From the NCBI RefSeq assembly GCF_016598615.1, contig NZ_CP066831.1, positions 6,386,001 through 6,450,000 on the forward strand: DNA of 64,000 bases, written 5' to 3'. Positions 31,153-38,810 of this stretch are shown piece by piece (position 1 is the first letter of the stretch; each line of letters begins with the position of its first letter). A program made the translations under genes and the position numbers. Below the pieces are notes generated by a model. It did not search any database, was not told the origin of the DNA, and saw only the letters and a list, made by a program, of their open reading frames with translations. The stretch is from Streptomyces liliifuscus (GTDB lineage Bacteria; Actinomycetota; Actinomycetes; Streptomycetales; Streptomycetaceae).

Positions 31153-32503
31153 CGTCTACGACCGGTGGCACCTCTCTCGCCCGAAGAAGGGCGCCGAGCC
31201 GTGCACTGAGCACAGCAGCAAGACCCGCGTCCTCGTGCCCAGCAAGGACCACGGCAAGGGCAAGCGCTGGCAGGTCCGTTGGCGCGACGCGGCGGGGGAG
31301 CAGCAGAAGGAGAACTTCGCCAAGCGCAGCCAGGCCGACAACCGCGCGGACACGATCGGGGCCGATCTCGCACGCGGCCTCTACGTCGACCCCGCCGCGG
31401 GCAAGGAGAGCTTCCGGGCGGTCGCCGAGCGCTGGCGCACCTCGGCCGTACACCGCGACGGGACCGCGTCCCGCGTCGAGCGGGCCCTACGGCTGCACAT
31501 CTACCCGACGTTCGCGGACCGGCCGATCGTCACGATCCGACCCTCGGAGGTGCAGGCGTGGGTCAAGGACCGGTCCCAGGTCCTCGCGCCGTCCACGCTG
31601 CGGGTGACGTTCGCCTACCTGGTCACCGTGATGCACACCGCCGTGCGGGACCGGACGATCGCGTTGAACCCGTGCGCCGGCATCAAGCTGCCGGAGGTCC
31701 GCCGAGTCGAGATCGTGCCCCTGGAGCCCGACGCTGTGCGCGCGCTGATCGAGGCCGCGACGCCCCGGTACCGCGCGATGATCCTGCTCGCCGCGGCCTC
31801 CGGGCTGCGACAGGGCGAGATCTTCGGGCTGGAGGTCGACTGCATCGACTTCCTTCGCCGCGAAGTGGCGGTGCGACAGCAGCTCATCACCCCCGACAAG
31901 GACACCGACGCCGAAGGGGACGAGCCGCCCGAGCCGTACCTCGGTGAACCGAAGACGCACGAGAGCTACCGCACGGTGCCGTTGGCCGCCTCGGCGCTCG
32001 ATGCCCTCGCGGCGCACCTCCAGCTGCACCCGGCGATCACGGTGGAGATCGAGGACAAGACCGACCCGCGGAAGCCGAAGCGTCGCAAGGCGCAGATGCT
32101 GTTCACCAGCGACCGCAACGAGGTGATCCGGCGGGCCAATTGGTCGTACGTCTGGGAGCGCATGGAGGAGAGGGCGAACGAGGCCCTCGGCAAGGCCTAC
32201 GCGGAGGCGTACGCGGCATGGGTGCAGGGCGGCCGGCGCGAGGGCGACGAGCCCGCGCTCGTCCGGGTGCCGGACGGCGCGAGCATGCACGACCTGCGTC
32301 ACTTTTACGCGTCGCTGCTCATCAGGAACCGAGAGGACGTGAAGACGGTGCAGGTGCGCCTCGGCCACTCGAAGCCGTCGATCACGCTCGACATCTACAC
32401 GCATCTCTGGCCGAGCAAAGAGGACACAACGCGGGCCGCAGTTGAGGCGGTCCTCGGCGATGTGCCCGCGTTGTGCCCTCCGGCCGCAGCGATTTCGAGT
32501 TAG
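31145..32503 (+). CDS. int: Tyrosine recombinase (integrase)
   Basis: Site-specific recombinase of about 452 residues from ATG 31145. It has an N-terminal arm-binding/AP2-like part (KGKRWQVRWRDAAGEQQKEN), an SAM-like core-binding domain (ERALRLHIYPTFADRPIVTI) and a C-terminal catalytic domain. Catalytic residues: Arg222 (SGLRQGEIFGLE), His382 and Arg385 (HDLRHFYASLL), His408 (RLGHSKPSITL) and Tyr418 (LDIYTHLWP). It ends about 25 bases before the attR core. Target by position is the yajQ 3' end. Confidence 0.93.
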   Translation: MASVYDRWHLSRPKKGAEPCTEHSSKTRVLVPSKDHGKGKRWQVRWRDAAGEQQKENFAKRSQADNRADTIGADLARGLYVDPAAGKESFRAVAERWRTSAVHRDGTASRVERALRLHIYPTFADRPIVTIRPSEVQAWVKDRSQVLAPSTLRVTFAYLVTVMHTAVRDRTIALNPCAGIKLPEVRRVEIVPLEPDAVRALIEAATPRYRAMILLAAASGLRQGEIFGLEVDCIDFLRREVAVRQQLITPDKDTDAEGDEPPEPYLGEPKTHESYRTVPLAASALDALAAHLQLHPAITVEIEDKTDPRKPKRRKAQMLFTSDRNEVIRRANWSYVWERMEERANEALGKAYAEAYAAWVQGGRREGDEPALVRVPDGASMHDLRHFYASLLIRNREDVKTVQVRLGHSKPSITLDIYTHLWPSKEDTTRAAVEAVLGDVPALCPPAAAISS

Positions 32504-32522
32504 TGCAGCTCAGAGCGTTGTG

Positions 32523-33011
32523 TTAGCGGTAGTTGACGAACTGCAACGCGAAGTCGAAGTCCTGGCCCTTCAGCAGCGCCTGCACGGCCTGCAGGTCGTC
32601 ACGGCTCTTCGAGCTGACCCGCAGCTCGTCGCCCTGCACCTGTGCCTTCACGCCCTTCGGGCCCTCATCACGAATGATCTTCGCCACCTTCTTCGCGTTC
32701 TCCTGGGAGATGCCTTCCTCGATCGAGGCGAAGATCTTGTACTCCTTGCCGGAGAGCTGGGGCTCACCGGCGTCCAGCGCCTTCAGCGAGATGCCCCGCT
32801 TGACCAGCTTGGACTGGAAGACGTCGAGGATGGCCTTGACCCGCTCCTCGGAGTTGGCCTCCATAAGGATCTTCTCGCCGGACCAGGAGATGGAGGCGCC
32901 GACGTTCTTGAAGTCGTAGCGCTGGGAGATCTCCTTGCCGGCCTGGTTGAGGGCGTTGTCGACCTCCTGCCGCTCGACCTTCGAGACGATGTCGAAACTG
33001 GAGTCGGCCAT
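32523..33011 (-). CDS. yajQ: YajQ/UPF0234 nucleotide-binding protein; 3' end rebuilt by the element
   Basis: 162 residues, MADSSFDIVSKVERQEVDNA to DFDFALQFVNYR. YajQ proteins bind nucleotides, and a Xanthomonas homologue binds cyclic di-GMP. The last codon (CGC) and the TAA stop come from the element, since the attR core covers the preceding bases. The ancestral ending (CGG TGA) is still at attL, and the protein sequence is unchanged. AAGGAG lies nine bases before the ATG. Confidence 0.95.
   Translation of the reverse strand: MADSSFDIVSKVERQEVDNALNQAGKEISQRYDFKNVGASISWSGEKILMEANSEERVKAILDVFQSKLVKRGISLKALDAGEPQLSGKEYKIFASIEEGISQENAKKVAKIIRDEGPKGVKAQVQGDELRVSSKSRDDLQAVQALLKGQDFDFALQFVNYR
32527..32538. 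other. attR: right copy of the 12-bp attachment core
   Basis: CGGTAGTTGACG, overlapping codons for Val-Asn-Tyr-Arg at the end of yajQ. Identical to 18323-18334. The flank toward int (TGTTAG) is element DNA; the flank toward yajQ is chromosome. Confidence 0.85.
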
Positions 33012-33213
33012 GTCCTGTGGCTCCTTGTATCGGGGTGCGTAGTGGCGGCCGTCGAGCACCGCGTCGGTCCCGGGCCGCATCCGCATAAGCCTAGCCACCC
33101 GCTCCCCTCCGAGCGCCGATCAATCGGGTGGCGAAGCACCCCCGAGCATCGGGTATCGTTTACGTCGTTGCCACAGAGCGCCGCCAAACAGCGGTTCGAA
33201 TGGCAGCGACCCC

Positions 33214-33295
33214 GGCGGTGTGCCCGAGCGGCCAAAGGGAGCAGACTGTAAATCTGCCGGCTCAGCCTACCCAGGTTCGAACCCTGGCGCCGCCA
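33214..33295 (+). tRNA. tRNA-Tyr (GTA)
   Basis: Class II tRNA with a long variable arm. Acceptor GGCGGTG pairs with CGCCGCC; anticodon GTA at 33248-33250 in the loop CTGTAAA; T arm AGGTTCGAACCCTGG. CCA is not encoded. It is intact and not duplicated, although tRNA-Tyr is the known attB of SLP1 in S. coelicolor. Confidence 0.96.
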
Positions 33296-33302
33296 CGCTG
33301 AG

Positions 33303-33348
33303 AGAAACCCCTTCCGAACTGTGAGAACGCAGTTCGGAAGGGGTTTCT
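33303..33348. terminator. Long terminator after tRNA-Tyr
   Basis: 18-bp perfect stem AGAAACCCCTTCCGAACT/AGTTCGGAAGGGGTTTCT with a 10-nt loop. One of the longest stems in the window. Confidence 0.85.
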
Positions 33349-33435
33349 GCGTGTTTGGGGCGATGCGTCCCGGCGGCCGAGTTCTGGGGCCTGGGCCTCC
33401 CCGGCCTCCCGCCGCTTCCTTCGTACCCTGAGTTC

Positions 33436-33648
33436 ATGTCCTCACGTCGCAGGAACTGCCCCGAGTGCCGTCGCGAGATTGCCGTTGTCGCGGGGCGGTT
33501 CGCCCGGCACGACCCGCCTGGGGCGCGGGGGAGTGGGGAGCTCGTGTCGTGTCCCGGGTCGCGCAGACAGGCGGAGCTGGGCGCTGCGCAGCCGGCGCTG
33601 GACGGGTATGTCGTCGCGGACTTCCCGGGCCAGCTGCCGCTCTTCTGA
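33436..33648 (+). CDS. Small conserved-looking hypothetical with CxxC
   Basis: 70 residues, MSSRRRNCPECRREIAVVAG...SCPGSRRQAELG...DFPGQLPLF. The CPEC pair plus a later SCPG may form a zinc site. No named family recognised. The 148 bp that follow contain nothing I can support. Confidence 0.6.
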   Translation: MSSRRRNCPECRREIAVVAGRFARHDPPGARGSGELVSCPGSRRQAELGAAQPALDGYVVADFPGQLPLF

Positions 33649-33796
33649 CCCCCGCTGCGCGCTCACTCTCGCTGTCACTGCCCCGGCCGACCCCGCAGCT
33701 GCCTGACTGACTGGCCCGCCAGTCCCCTGGCTGACCTCACAGCCCCGCGCTGCACCGCCGATTCCCGGGCGGTGCCGCGCCCCGCCCCCTGGCGGT

Positions 33797-34171
33797 TCAA
33801 GGCCGGCGTACGTCCATCCGGCTCACCAGCCCGTCCGCCCCGAAGGCGTACACGTGCTCGACCGACTCCTCCGCCCAGTGTTCGCCCGTGGCGTCCCGCA
33901 GCCCGGGGCGCACCAGGGCGACCACGCGTCGCCCCTCCTCGTCGAGGCGCAGCCCCTCCAGTCGTACGAGGGGGTGTGCGGCCGCGAACTGCGCTGCCCA
34001 GTAGGCGCGTACCGCCTCGTGGCCGTGCAGGCGGACCCCGTCGGCGACGTTCGGCCAGTTCACGTCGGGCGCCAGACAGTGGGGGATGAACGCGTCGCGT
34101 TCGGCGGTGCTGAAGATCTCGTACATCCTCCGCAGCAGGGCCTCCTGAGCTGCGGGTACCTCAACCGGCAC
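33797..34171 (-). CDS. SnoaL-like/NTF2-fold protein
   Basis: 124 residues. Pattern of a SnoaL-like domain: LLRRMYEIFSTAERDAFIPH, CLAPDVNWPNVADGVRLHGH, EAVRAYWAAQFAAAHPLVRL, then WAEESVEHVYAFGADGLVSR. The fold includes small isomerases and hydrolases as well as binding proteins, so the reaction cannot be given. Confidence 0.82.
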   Translation of the reverse strand: MPVEVPAAQEALLRRMYEIFSTAERDAFIPHCLAPDVNWPNVADGVRLHGHEAVRAYWAAQFAAAHPLVRLEGLRLDEEGRRVVALVRPGLRDATGEHWAEESVEHVYAFGADGLVSRMDVRRP

Positions 34172-34242
34172 GGATTCTCCCCCTCGCGCTCGTGGGGCGG
34201 GGGTGGCCGATCACCGCCCCACGCCCGCGTGCGTGCTCACGG

Positions 34243-34899
34243 TCAGTTCCCGGCCACCGACTTCACCGCCACGGACACCGGCGCCGACCCGCTGATCAGC
34301 TCCAGCGTCAGCCCGGCCGTCGCCGGAGTGTCCACCAGTTCCGCGAGGACCGCCGCGACGTCGTCGCGCGGGATGGGGCCGCGTCCCGTGGCGGCCTCCA
34401 GGCGTACGAGACCGGTGCCGGCGTCGCTCGTCAGCATCCCGGGACGCAGGATCGTCCAGTCCAGGCCCCGGTGAGCGCGTACGTACGCGTCGGCCTCGCC
34501 CTTGGCGCGCAGATACGCGTCGAAGACGTCGTCCCCGGGGTGCTCCGGATCCGCGCCCATCGACGAAACGACCACGTGCCGACGCACTCCGGCCCGGGCG
34601 GCCGCGTCCGCGAAGAGCACGGCCGCGCCCCGGTCCACAGTGTTCTTGCGGTCCACCCCGCTGCCCGGGCCCGCGCCCGCCGCGAAGACGGCGGCGTCCG
34701 CGCCCTCCAGGTGCGTGGCGACCTCCTCCACCGAAGCGGACTCCAGATCGCACAGGACCGGCTCGGCGCCGGCCGCCCGCAGATCCTCGCCCTGCTCGGC
34801 GCGGCGGATGATCCCCGCCACCTCGTCACCGCGCGCGGAGAGCAGCCGCTCCAACCGCAGCGCGATCTGACCATGACCTCCAGCAATGACAATGCGCAT
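34243..34899 (-). CDS. NAD(P)-binding Rossmann protein (atypical SDR)
   Basis: 218 residues from ATG 34899. The N-terminal dinucleotide-binding motif is IAGGHGQIALRLERLLSARG. VFAAGAGPGSGVDRKNTVDR, GAAVLFADAAARAGVRRHVV and SSMGADPEHPGDDVFDAYLR match YwnB/NmrA-like atypical SDRs. These often lack the catalytic Tyr-Lys pair and may sense redox state. No neighbour suggests a substrate. Confidence 0.85.
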   Translation of the reverse strand: MRIVIAGGHGQIALRLERLLSARGDEVAGIIRRAEQGEDLRAAGAEPVLCDLESASVEEVATHLEGADAAVFAAGAGPGSGVDRKNTVDRGAAVLFADAAARAGVRRHVVVSSMGADPEHPGDDVFDAYLRAKGEADAYVRAHRGLDWTILRPGMLTSDAGTGLVRLEAATGRGPIPRDDVAAVLAELVDTPATAGLTLELISGSAPVSVAVKSVAGN

Positions 34900-35048
34900 G
34901 TTTCCGACCGTACGCCCGGACGACCCCACTCGCCGCACAACCCTGTGGATAACTCGTGGGTCTCATGAACGATCACTGTGTACGAGGGGTGACGCCGCAC
35001 GGCGTCATGAAGGAGACCGTCATCACCACCACACGCGAGAGCCGCGCG

Positions 35049-36137
35049 ATGCGCATGAGCACTGCCACGCGCCACCGCCCTGCCCTGCGCAAGACCCTCA
35101 CCGCGGCCGCCTGCACCACGGCGCTGCTCGCCGGCGCGGCCGCCTGCGGCACGGTCGAGAACCTCACCGCCGGTCAGAAGGTCGACCGCGCCTTCGAAGG
35201 GCTCGGCGAAAAGAAGTCGCTGGCCTTCGAGTTGGGGCTCGACGCCAAGCCCTCCGCCCTCACGGAACTGGCCAAAGAGGCGGAGCCCGGCGAGGAGTTG
35301 CCGCCCGAGCTCGCCGAACTGTTCACCGGAGTGCGGATCAAGGTGTCCGTCGAGTCGAGGAAACCGCTCGCCGACTCGGGTGAGAAGGATCTCGTCGGTA
35401 CGGGCGTGACGATCTCGGGGCCCGATGGCGTTCTGGCCGAATACCGCCTCGTCGGCGACTTCACGTACTACCGCGCGGACATGAAGGCGCTCGGTGAGGC
35501 CATGGGCTTCCCGCTGCCGTCGGCCGACGAACTCCCCGAGAGCGAGAAGGAGCTCAAGAAGGTCATTGAGGGAAAGTGGGTCAAGGTCGACACCAGCGAA
35601 CTCGACCGGGCCGGGAAGGGCACTCCTGGCTCTGAGAAGGGCGACAAGGGCAGCAAGACCGACCAGCCCGGTGGGCCCGACGAGATCGACACCAAGACCC
35701 AGCAGAAGATCCTCAAGGCCGTACGCGGAGTCGTCGCCCGCGAGGTCACCTTCAGCAACGAGGGAGGCAGCGACGGCGTCGAACGGATCGTCGCCAAGGC
35801 CTCGTTCCGCGAGCTGCTCACCGGTGTCCTCGACAAGCTCCGTCCGCTGGCCGACGACCTTCCGGCGGGCGCCGAACTGCCCACCGACGAGGACCTCAAG
35901 GAGGCCCCGGACAAGAAGATCGCCGTCAACTTCTCTCTGAAGAACGGCGACTTGACCCGTGTCTCCGTAGACCTCGCCGCGCTCGCGGACGGTCCGAAGG
36001 GCACCCGGCTCCCCCTGGTGGTCAAGTTCGGTGAGGCGGGCGACGTCAGCGCGCCGTCCGGTGCCACCGAGATACCCGCGGACGGGTTCGGCGGCCCGGG
36101 AAGCCCGTTCACCGGGGGCCTGCTGGGCGGCTTCTGA
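35049..36137 (+). CDS. Lipoprotein of unknown function
   Basis: About 362 residues. ATG 35049 gives a signal peptide, basic then hydrophobic (RKTLTAAACTTALLAGAAAC), with the Cys at the end of LLAGAAAC as lipid site; ATG 35007 is possible but would add a long polar leader. The mature part has beta-strand and amphipathic segments (GVRIKVSVESRKPLADSGEK, DGVLAEYRLVGDFTYYRADM). It resembles, loosely, the LppX-like lipoproteins at 49546 and 50616. It would sit on the outer face of the membrane. Confidence 0.75.
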   Translation: MRMSTATRHRPALRKTLTAAACTTALLAGAAACGTVENLTAGQKVDRAFEGLGEKKSLAFELGLDAKPSALTELAKEAEPGEELPPELAELFTGVRIKVSVESRKPLADSGEKDLVGTGVTISGPDGVLAEYRLVGDFTYYRADMKALGEAMGFPLPSADELPESEKELKKVIEGKWVKVDTSELDRAGKGTPGSEKGDKGSKTDQPGGPDEIDTKTQQKILKAVRGVVAREVTFSNEGGSDGVERIVAKASFRELLTGVLDKLRPLADDLPAGAELPTDEDLKEAPDKKIAVNFSLKNGDLTRVSVDLAALADGPKGTRLPLVVKFGEAGDVSAPSGATEIPADGFGGPGSPFTGGLLGGF

Positions 36138-36212
36138 CGGCCTGTCCGGAACCCGACGGCCAAGGGCGACCCGATGGCCACGAGAAGGTGGATGTCGAAA
36201 GCATCAGCACGC

Positions 36213-36242
36213 GCGCGTGGAGCCCGAACAGGCTCCACGCGC
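36213..36242. terminator. Bidirectional terminator
   Basis: 12-bp stem GCGCGTGGAGCC/GGCTCCACGCGC with a 6-nt loop, between the convergent lipoprotein and amidohydrolase genes. Confidence 0.75.
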
Positions 36243-36298
36243 ACGTGCCCGTACTGAAAGCCGCACCCGCCTCAGGCCGCCCCAAGCTCCACGAAGCC

Positions 36299-37573
36299 TC
36301 ATGACGGCTCCTCCGCCCGCCCCGTCCTCCCCTGTCGAGGCAGGTCCAACGCCACGGTCACGGCGGAGTTGCAGTACTCCCGCACCGCACTCGTACGCGC
36401 CACCACCCGCCCCCGATGCACCACGATCCGGCTGTACGCCAGGGACAACGCCGCGTCGAGCCGGTCCCCGCGCACCGCGAGCAACTCCGCGGGGAAACCG
36501 GCCTCCACCCGCACCTCGGGCAGCCCGAGCGCGGCCCGCGCCGACGAACTCACCGCGTCGTAGGCGTCCCCGGCGCGCAGCCCGTACCGCGAAGCCAGCA
36601 GATACGCCGCCTCCAGTGGGTCCCCGCGCCCCACGGGGTTCGACACGTCCCTGAGGGCGCCGCTCCCGGCCGCCACGCGCACCCCGGCCGCCCGCAGCAG
36701 CCGTACCGGAGCCGTTCCGCGGCGGTCCACGCCCGAGCAGCCGCCCTGGGGCAGACAGATCACGCTCACGCCGGCCGCGGCGAGTTGGTCCGCCGCCCGC
36801 GAGGCGACCTCGGAGGGCAGCCGCCCGAGTCCGCCGCAGGGGCCGAGCGTCACCCCGGGCCGCAGTCCGCCGGCCATCGCCGCGAGCCGTGCGAGCCGCG
36901 CAGGGTCGTCACCGTCCGTGTGCAGATCGACCGGGCAGCCGTGCTCGGAGGCGACCTCCAGGACCGCCTCCACATATCCCGTCGGATCAGGATCCAAATC
37001 TGGACAACCACCCACTACGGAGGCGCCCATTTTCACCGCGTCCCGCAGTATCGCCAGCCCGTCGGCCCCGGCGAGCCCGGTCAGCACCCGCGGCATCGCC
37101 ACCACGGTCAACTCGGCCAGCCCCCGCAGCGCGCGCCGCGCCTGGAGCACCGCGCCCATCGAGCCCAGCCCCTGCACATCGCCCACGCGCACGTGCGAGC
37201 GCAGGGCGGTGGCACCGTGCCCGAGCTGGAGCAACGCGGCCTCGGTCGTACGGCGCTGGACCTCCTGGGCCTCGTACGACACCGGTCCGTCGCCGTCCGC
37301 CGACAGGGCGGTGTCCCCGTGCGCGTGGGGCTCGGCCGGGGCCGGCAGGAGCAGATAGCCGGCGAGGTCCACGCGCGCGCTGTGCGCGGTGAGGCTGCCC
37401 GCCGTGCCGACCGCCTCGATGCGCCCGCCGCCCAGCCTTACGTCCACGGTCCGGCCGTCGGTGAGCCGGGCACCGCAGAGCAGCAGGTCGGAGCCGTCGC
37501 TCCGGCCGGACGAACCCGAGGAGCCCGACGAGGACGAGGAGGAGTGGGGCTGCTGCGGCTGACTGTCGGGCAT
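36299..37573 (-). CDS. CodA-like amidohydrolase with altered catalytic motifs
   Basis: 424 residues. After a Ser-rich start, the fold follows cytosine deaminase-type amidohydrolases: PAEPHAHGDTAL has the HxH metal pair (His83, His85), and GCPVDLHTDGDDP the third His. Compared with E. coli CodA motifs as I recall them, HxxE has become HTDG, the second-shell His motif is LGPCGG, and the GHDD metal Asp region reads AAGSGALRDVSNP. The active site thus appears incomplete, suggesting a non-catalytic or re-purposed member. AGGAG precedes the ATG. Confidence 0.8.
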   Translation of the reverse strand: MPDSQPQQPHSSSSSSGSSGSSGRSDGSDLLLCGARLTDGRTVDVRLGGGRIEAVGTAGSLTAHSARVDLAGYLLLPAPAEPHAHGDTALSADGDGPVSYEAQEVQRRTTEAALLQLGHGATALRSHVRVGDVQGLGSMGAVLQARRALRGLAELTVVAMPRVLTGLAGADGLAILRDAVKMGASVVGGCPDLDPDPTGYVEAVLEVASEHGCPVDLHTDGDDPARLARLAAMAGGLRPGVTLGPCGGLGRLPSEVASRAADQLAAAGVSVICLPQGGCSGVDRRGTAPVRLLRAAGVRVAAGSGALRDVSNPVGRGDPLEAAYLLASRYGLRAGDAYDAVSSSARAALGLPEVRVEAGFPAELLAVRGDRLDAALSLAYSRIVVHRGRVVARTSAVREYCNSAVTVALDLPRQGRTGRAEEPS

Positions 37574-37770
37574 CGCGCTCCTGGGGCTCGGCGGCCGCTG
37601 CGAAGGAGGGACACAAGATCACGCAGCGTGAGTCGAGCCTAGGGCGGCGACCGGCGTGCATCGAGGAGGAGCGGAATAGTCGTACCGGTGTGGTCCGTCG
37701 TGCCGGAGGGGCGCGTGAAACTCCCCGCGAGCGGCCCGGAACGGGCCGGGGCAGGTGCCGCGAAACGGAT

Positions 37771-37800
37771 TTGGGCGTTCGGTGGCGGAGCGTGTAATGT
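37771..37800 (+). promoter_or_regulatory. Candidate promoter of the tRNA-Thr/tRNA-Met unit
   Basis: TTGGGC (37771-37776), an 18-bp spacer, then TAATGT (37795-37800), 11 bases before tRNA-Thr. Confidence 0.45.
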
Positions 37801-37811
37801 CTTCATCGCTC

Positions 37812-37884
37812 GCCCCAATAGCTCAGTCGGTAGAGCGTCTCCATGGTAAGGAGAAGGTCTACGGTTCGATTCCGTATTGGGGCT
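37812..37884 (+). tRNA. tRNA-Thr (GGT)
   Basis: 73 nt. Acceptor GCCCCAA/TTGGGGC; D arm GCTCAGTCGGTAGAGC; anticodon loop ATGGTAA with GGT; T arm TACGGTTCGATTCCGTA. CCA not encoded. Confidence 0.96.
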
Positions 37885-37930
37885 CTGGTGTGGAAGGTTC
37901 CCGTCGCAAGACGGGAACCGATCACATCAC

Positions 37931-38003
37931 AGCGGTGTAGCTCAGTCGGTAGAGCAAGCGGCTCATAATCGCTGTGTCACCGGTTCAAGTCCGGTCACCG
38001 CTA
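37931..38003 (+). tRNA. tRNA-Met (CAT), elongator type
   Basis: 73 nt. Acceptor AGCGGTG/CACCGCT; D arm GCTCAGTCGGTAGAGC; anticodon loop CTCATAA; T arm ACCGGTTCAAGTCCGGT. The paired first acceptor bases (A-T) argue against an initiator tRNA. Confidence 0.93.
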
Positions 38004-38100
38004 CTGACAGTAGCCGATTGTGGGGTCGGTCCTTCGATCGGCTACTCTTCTATGCGTTATAAGCGTTAATCGTCCCATCCGTTCGTCAAGGAGCACTCCT

Positions 38101-38265
38101 GTGGCTGCCACCGACGTCCGCCCGAAGATCACGCTGGCCTGCGTGGAGTGCAAGGAGCGGAACTACATCACCAAGAAGAACCGGCGTAACAACCCGGACC
38201 GACTGGAGATGAAGAAGCACTGCCCGCGTTGCAATGCGCACACCGCGCATCGCGAAACGCGATAA
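38101..38265 (+). CDS. rpmG: 50S ribosomal protein L33, zinc-binding form
   Basis: 54 residues from GTG 38101 after CAAGGAGCACTCCT. Zinc motifs CVEC and CPRC are both present, so this is the C+ type, in contrast to the zinc-free L33 that streptomycetes express under zinc starvation. Basic core KKNRRNNPDRLEMKKH. A terminator-like hairpin follows at 38281-38312. Usual actinobacterial context: between tRNA genes and the MaoC pair. Confidence 0.96.
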   Translation: MAATDVRPKITLACVECKERNYITKKNRRNNPDRLEMKKHCPRCNAHTAHRETR

Positions 38266-38280
38266 ATCAGGCTCGTACAC

Positions 38281-38312
38281 GAGGCCGTCCCCTGAAGTCG
38301 GGGGGCGGCCTC
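38281..38312 (+). terminator. Hairpin after rpmG
   Basis: GAGGCCGTCCCC pairs with GGGGGGCGGCCTC around a TGAAGTC loop. It may only partly terminate, as the MaoC pair follows 42 bases later. Confidence 0.6.
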
Positions 38313-38353
38313 GCGTCGTTACACCCAGCTGCGAACCAGGAGGTGCCGGGCCC

Positions 38354-38806
38354 ATGGCGCTCGACCAGTCCTTCGTGGGGCGGTCCTATCCGCCCACCGA
38401 GCCCTATGAGGTCGGCCGGGAGAAGATCCGCGAGTTCGCGGAGGCGGTGGGCGACACCAACCCCGCGTACACGGACCCGGAGGCCGCCAAGGCCCTCGGT
38501 CACGCCGATGTGATCGCCCCGCCGACCTTCGTGTTCACCATCACGTTCAAGGCCGCGGGACAGGTCGTCCAGGACCCCCAACTCGGGCTCGACTACAGCC
38601 GTGTGGTGCACGGCGACCAGAAGTTCGTCTACCGCCGCCCCGTGCGTGCGGGCGACCGGCTCACGGTCACCTCCACCATCGAGGCGATCAAGTCGCTGGC
38701 GGGCAACGACATTCTGGACATCCGCGGCGAGGTCCACGACGAGGCGGGCGAGCACGTGGTGACCGCCTGGACCAAGCTCGTGTCCCGCGCGGCCGAGGGG
38801 GCGTGA
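38354..38806 (+). CDS. MaoC-like dehydratase subunit lacking the catalytic His (HadA-like)
   Basis: 150 residues, hot-dog fold of the FAS1-type dehydratase N-terminal family (MALDQSFVGRSYPPTEPYEV). In the hydratase-2 position the sequence is GDTNPAYTDPEAA, with Tyr where a catalytic His is expected. In mycobacterial HadAB, HadA is the substrate-binding partner and HadB the catalytic one, and this gene is followed by a complete HadB-like gene. Probable role: half of a 3-hydroxyacyl dehydratase. The gap to the next gene is four bases. Confidence 0.88.
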   Translation: MALDQSFVGRSYPPTEPYEVGREKIREFAEAVGDTNPAYTDPEAAKALGHADVIAPPTFVFTITFKAAGQVVQDPQLGLDYSRVVHGDQKFVYRRPVRAGDRLTVTSTIEAIKSLAGNDILDIRGEVHDEAGEHVVTAWTKLVSRAAEGA

Positions 38807-38810
38807 ACAG

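Larger units (their letters stand above)
18323..32538. mobile_element. Integrated element of about 14.2 kb at the 3' end of yajQ
   Basis: Bounded by the 12-bp direct repeats at 18323-18334 and 32527-32538. Contents from left: a plus-strand operon (18584-21159), an RHH-type gene, then a long minus-strand block (21906-30249) with regulators, small coupled genes, an AAA ATPase and a TOPRIM primase, and at the right end xis, an XRE regulator and int. Integrase beside an att site, excisionase, primase/ATPase and an iteron-like patch indicate an excisable, replicating element. No FtsK/TraB DNA pump, relaxase, large terminase or virion gene was found. It could be a reduced AICE or a phage satellite. 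Confidence 0.88.

Noticed and set aside
32523..33011. yajQ as a gene broken by the mobile element
   Set aside because: The element restores the last codon and a stop, so the protein is complete.
33214..33295. tRNA-Tyr as the element's attachment site
   Set aside because: The tRNA is 0.7 kb outside the element and no copy of its 3' end was seen at the left boundary near 18300.
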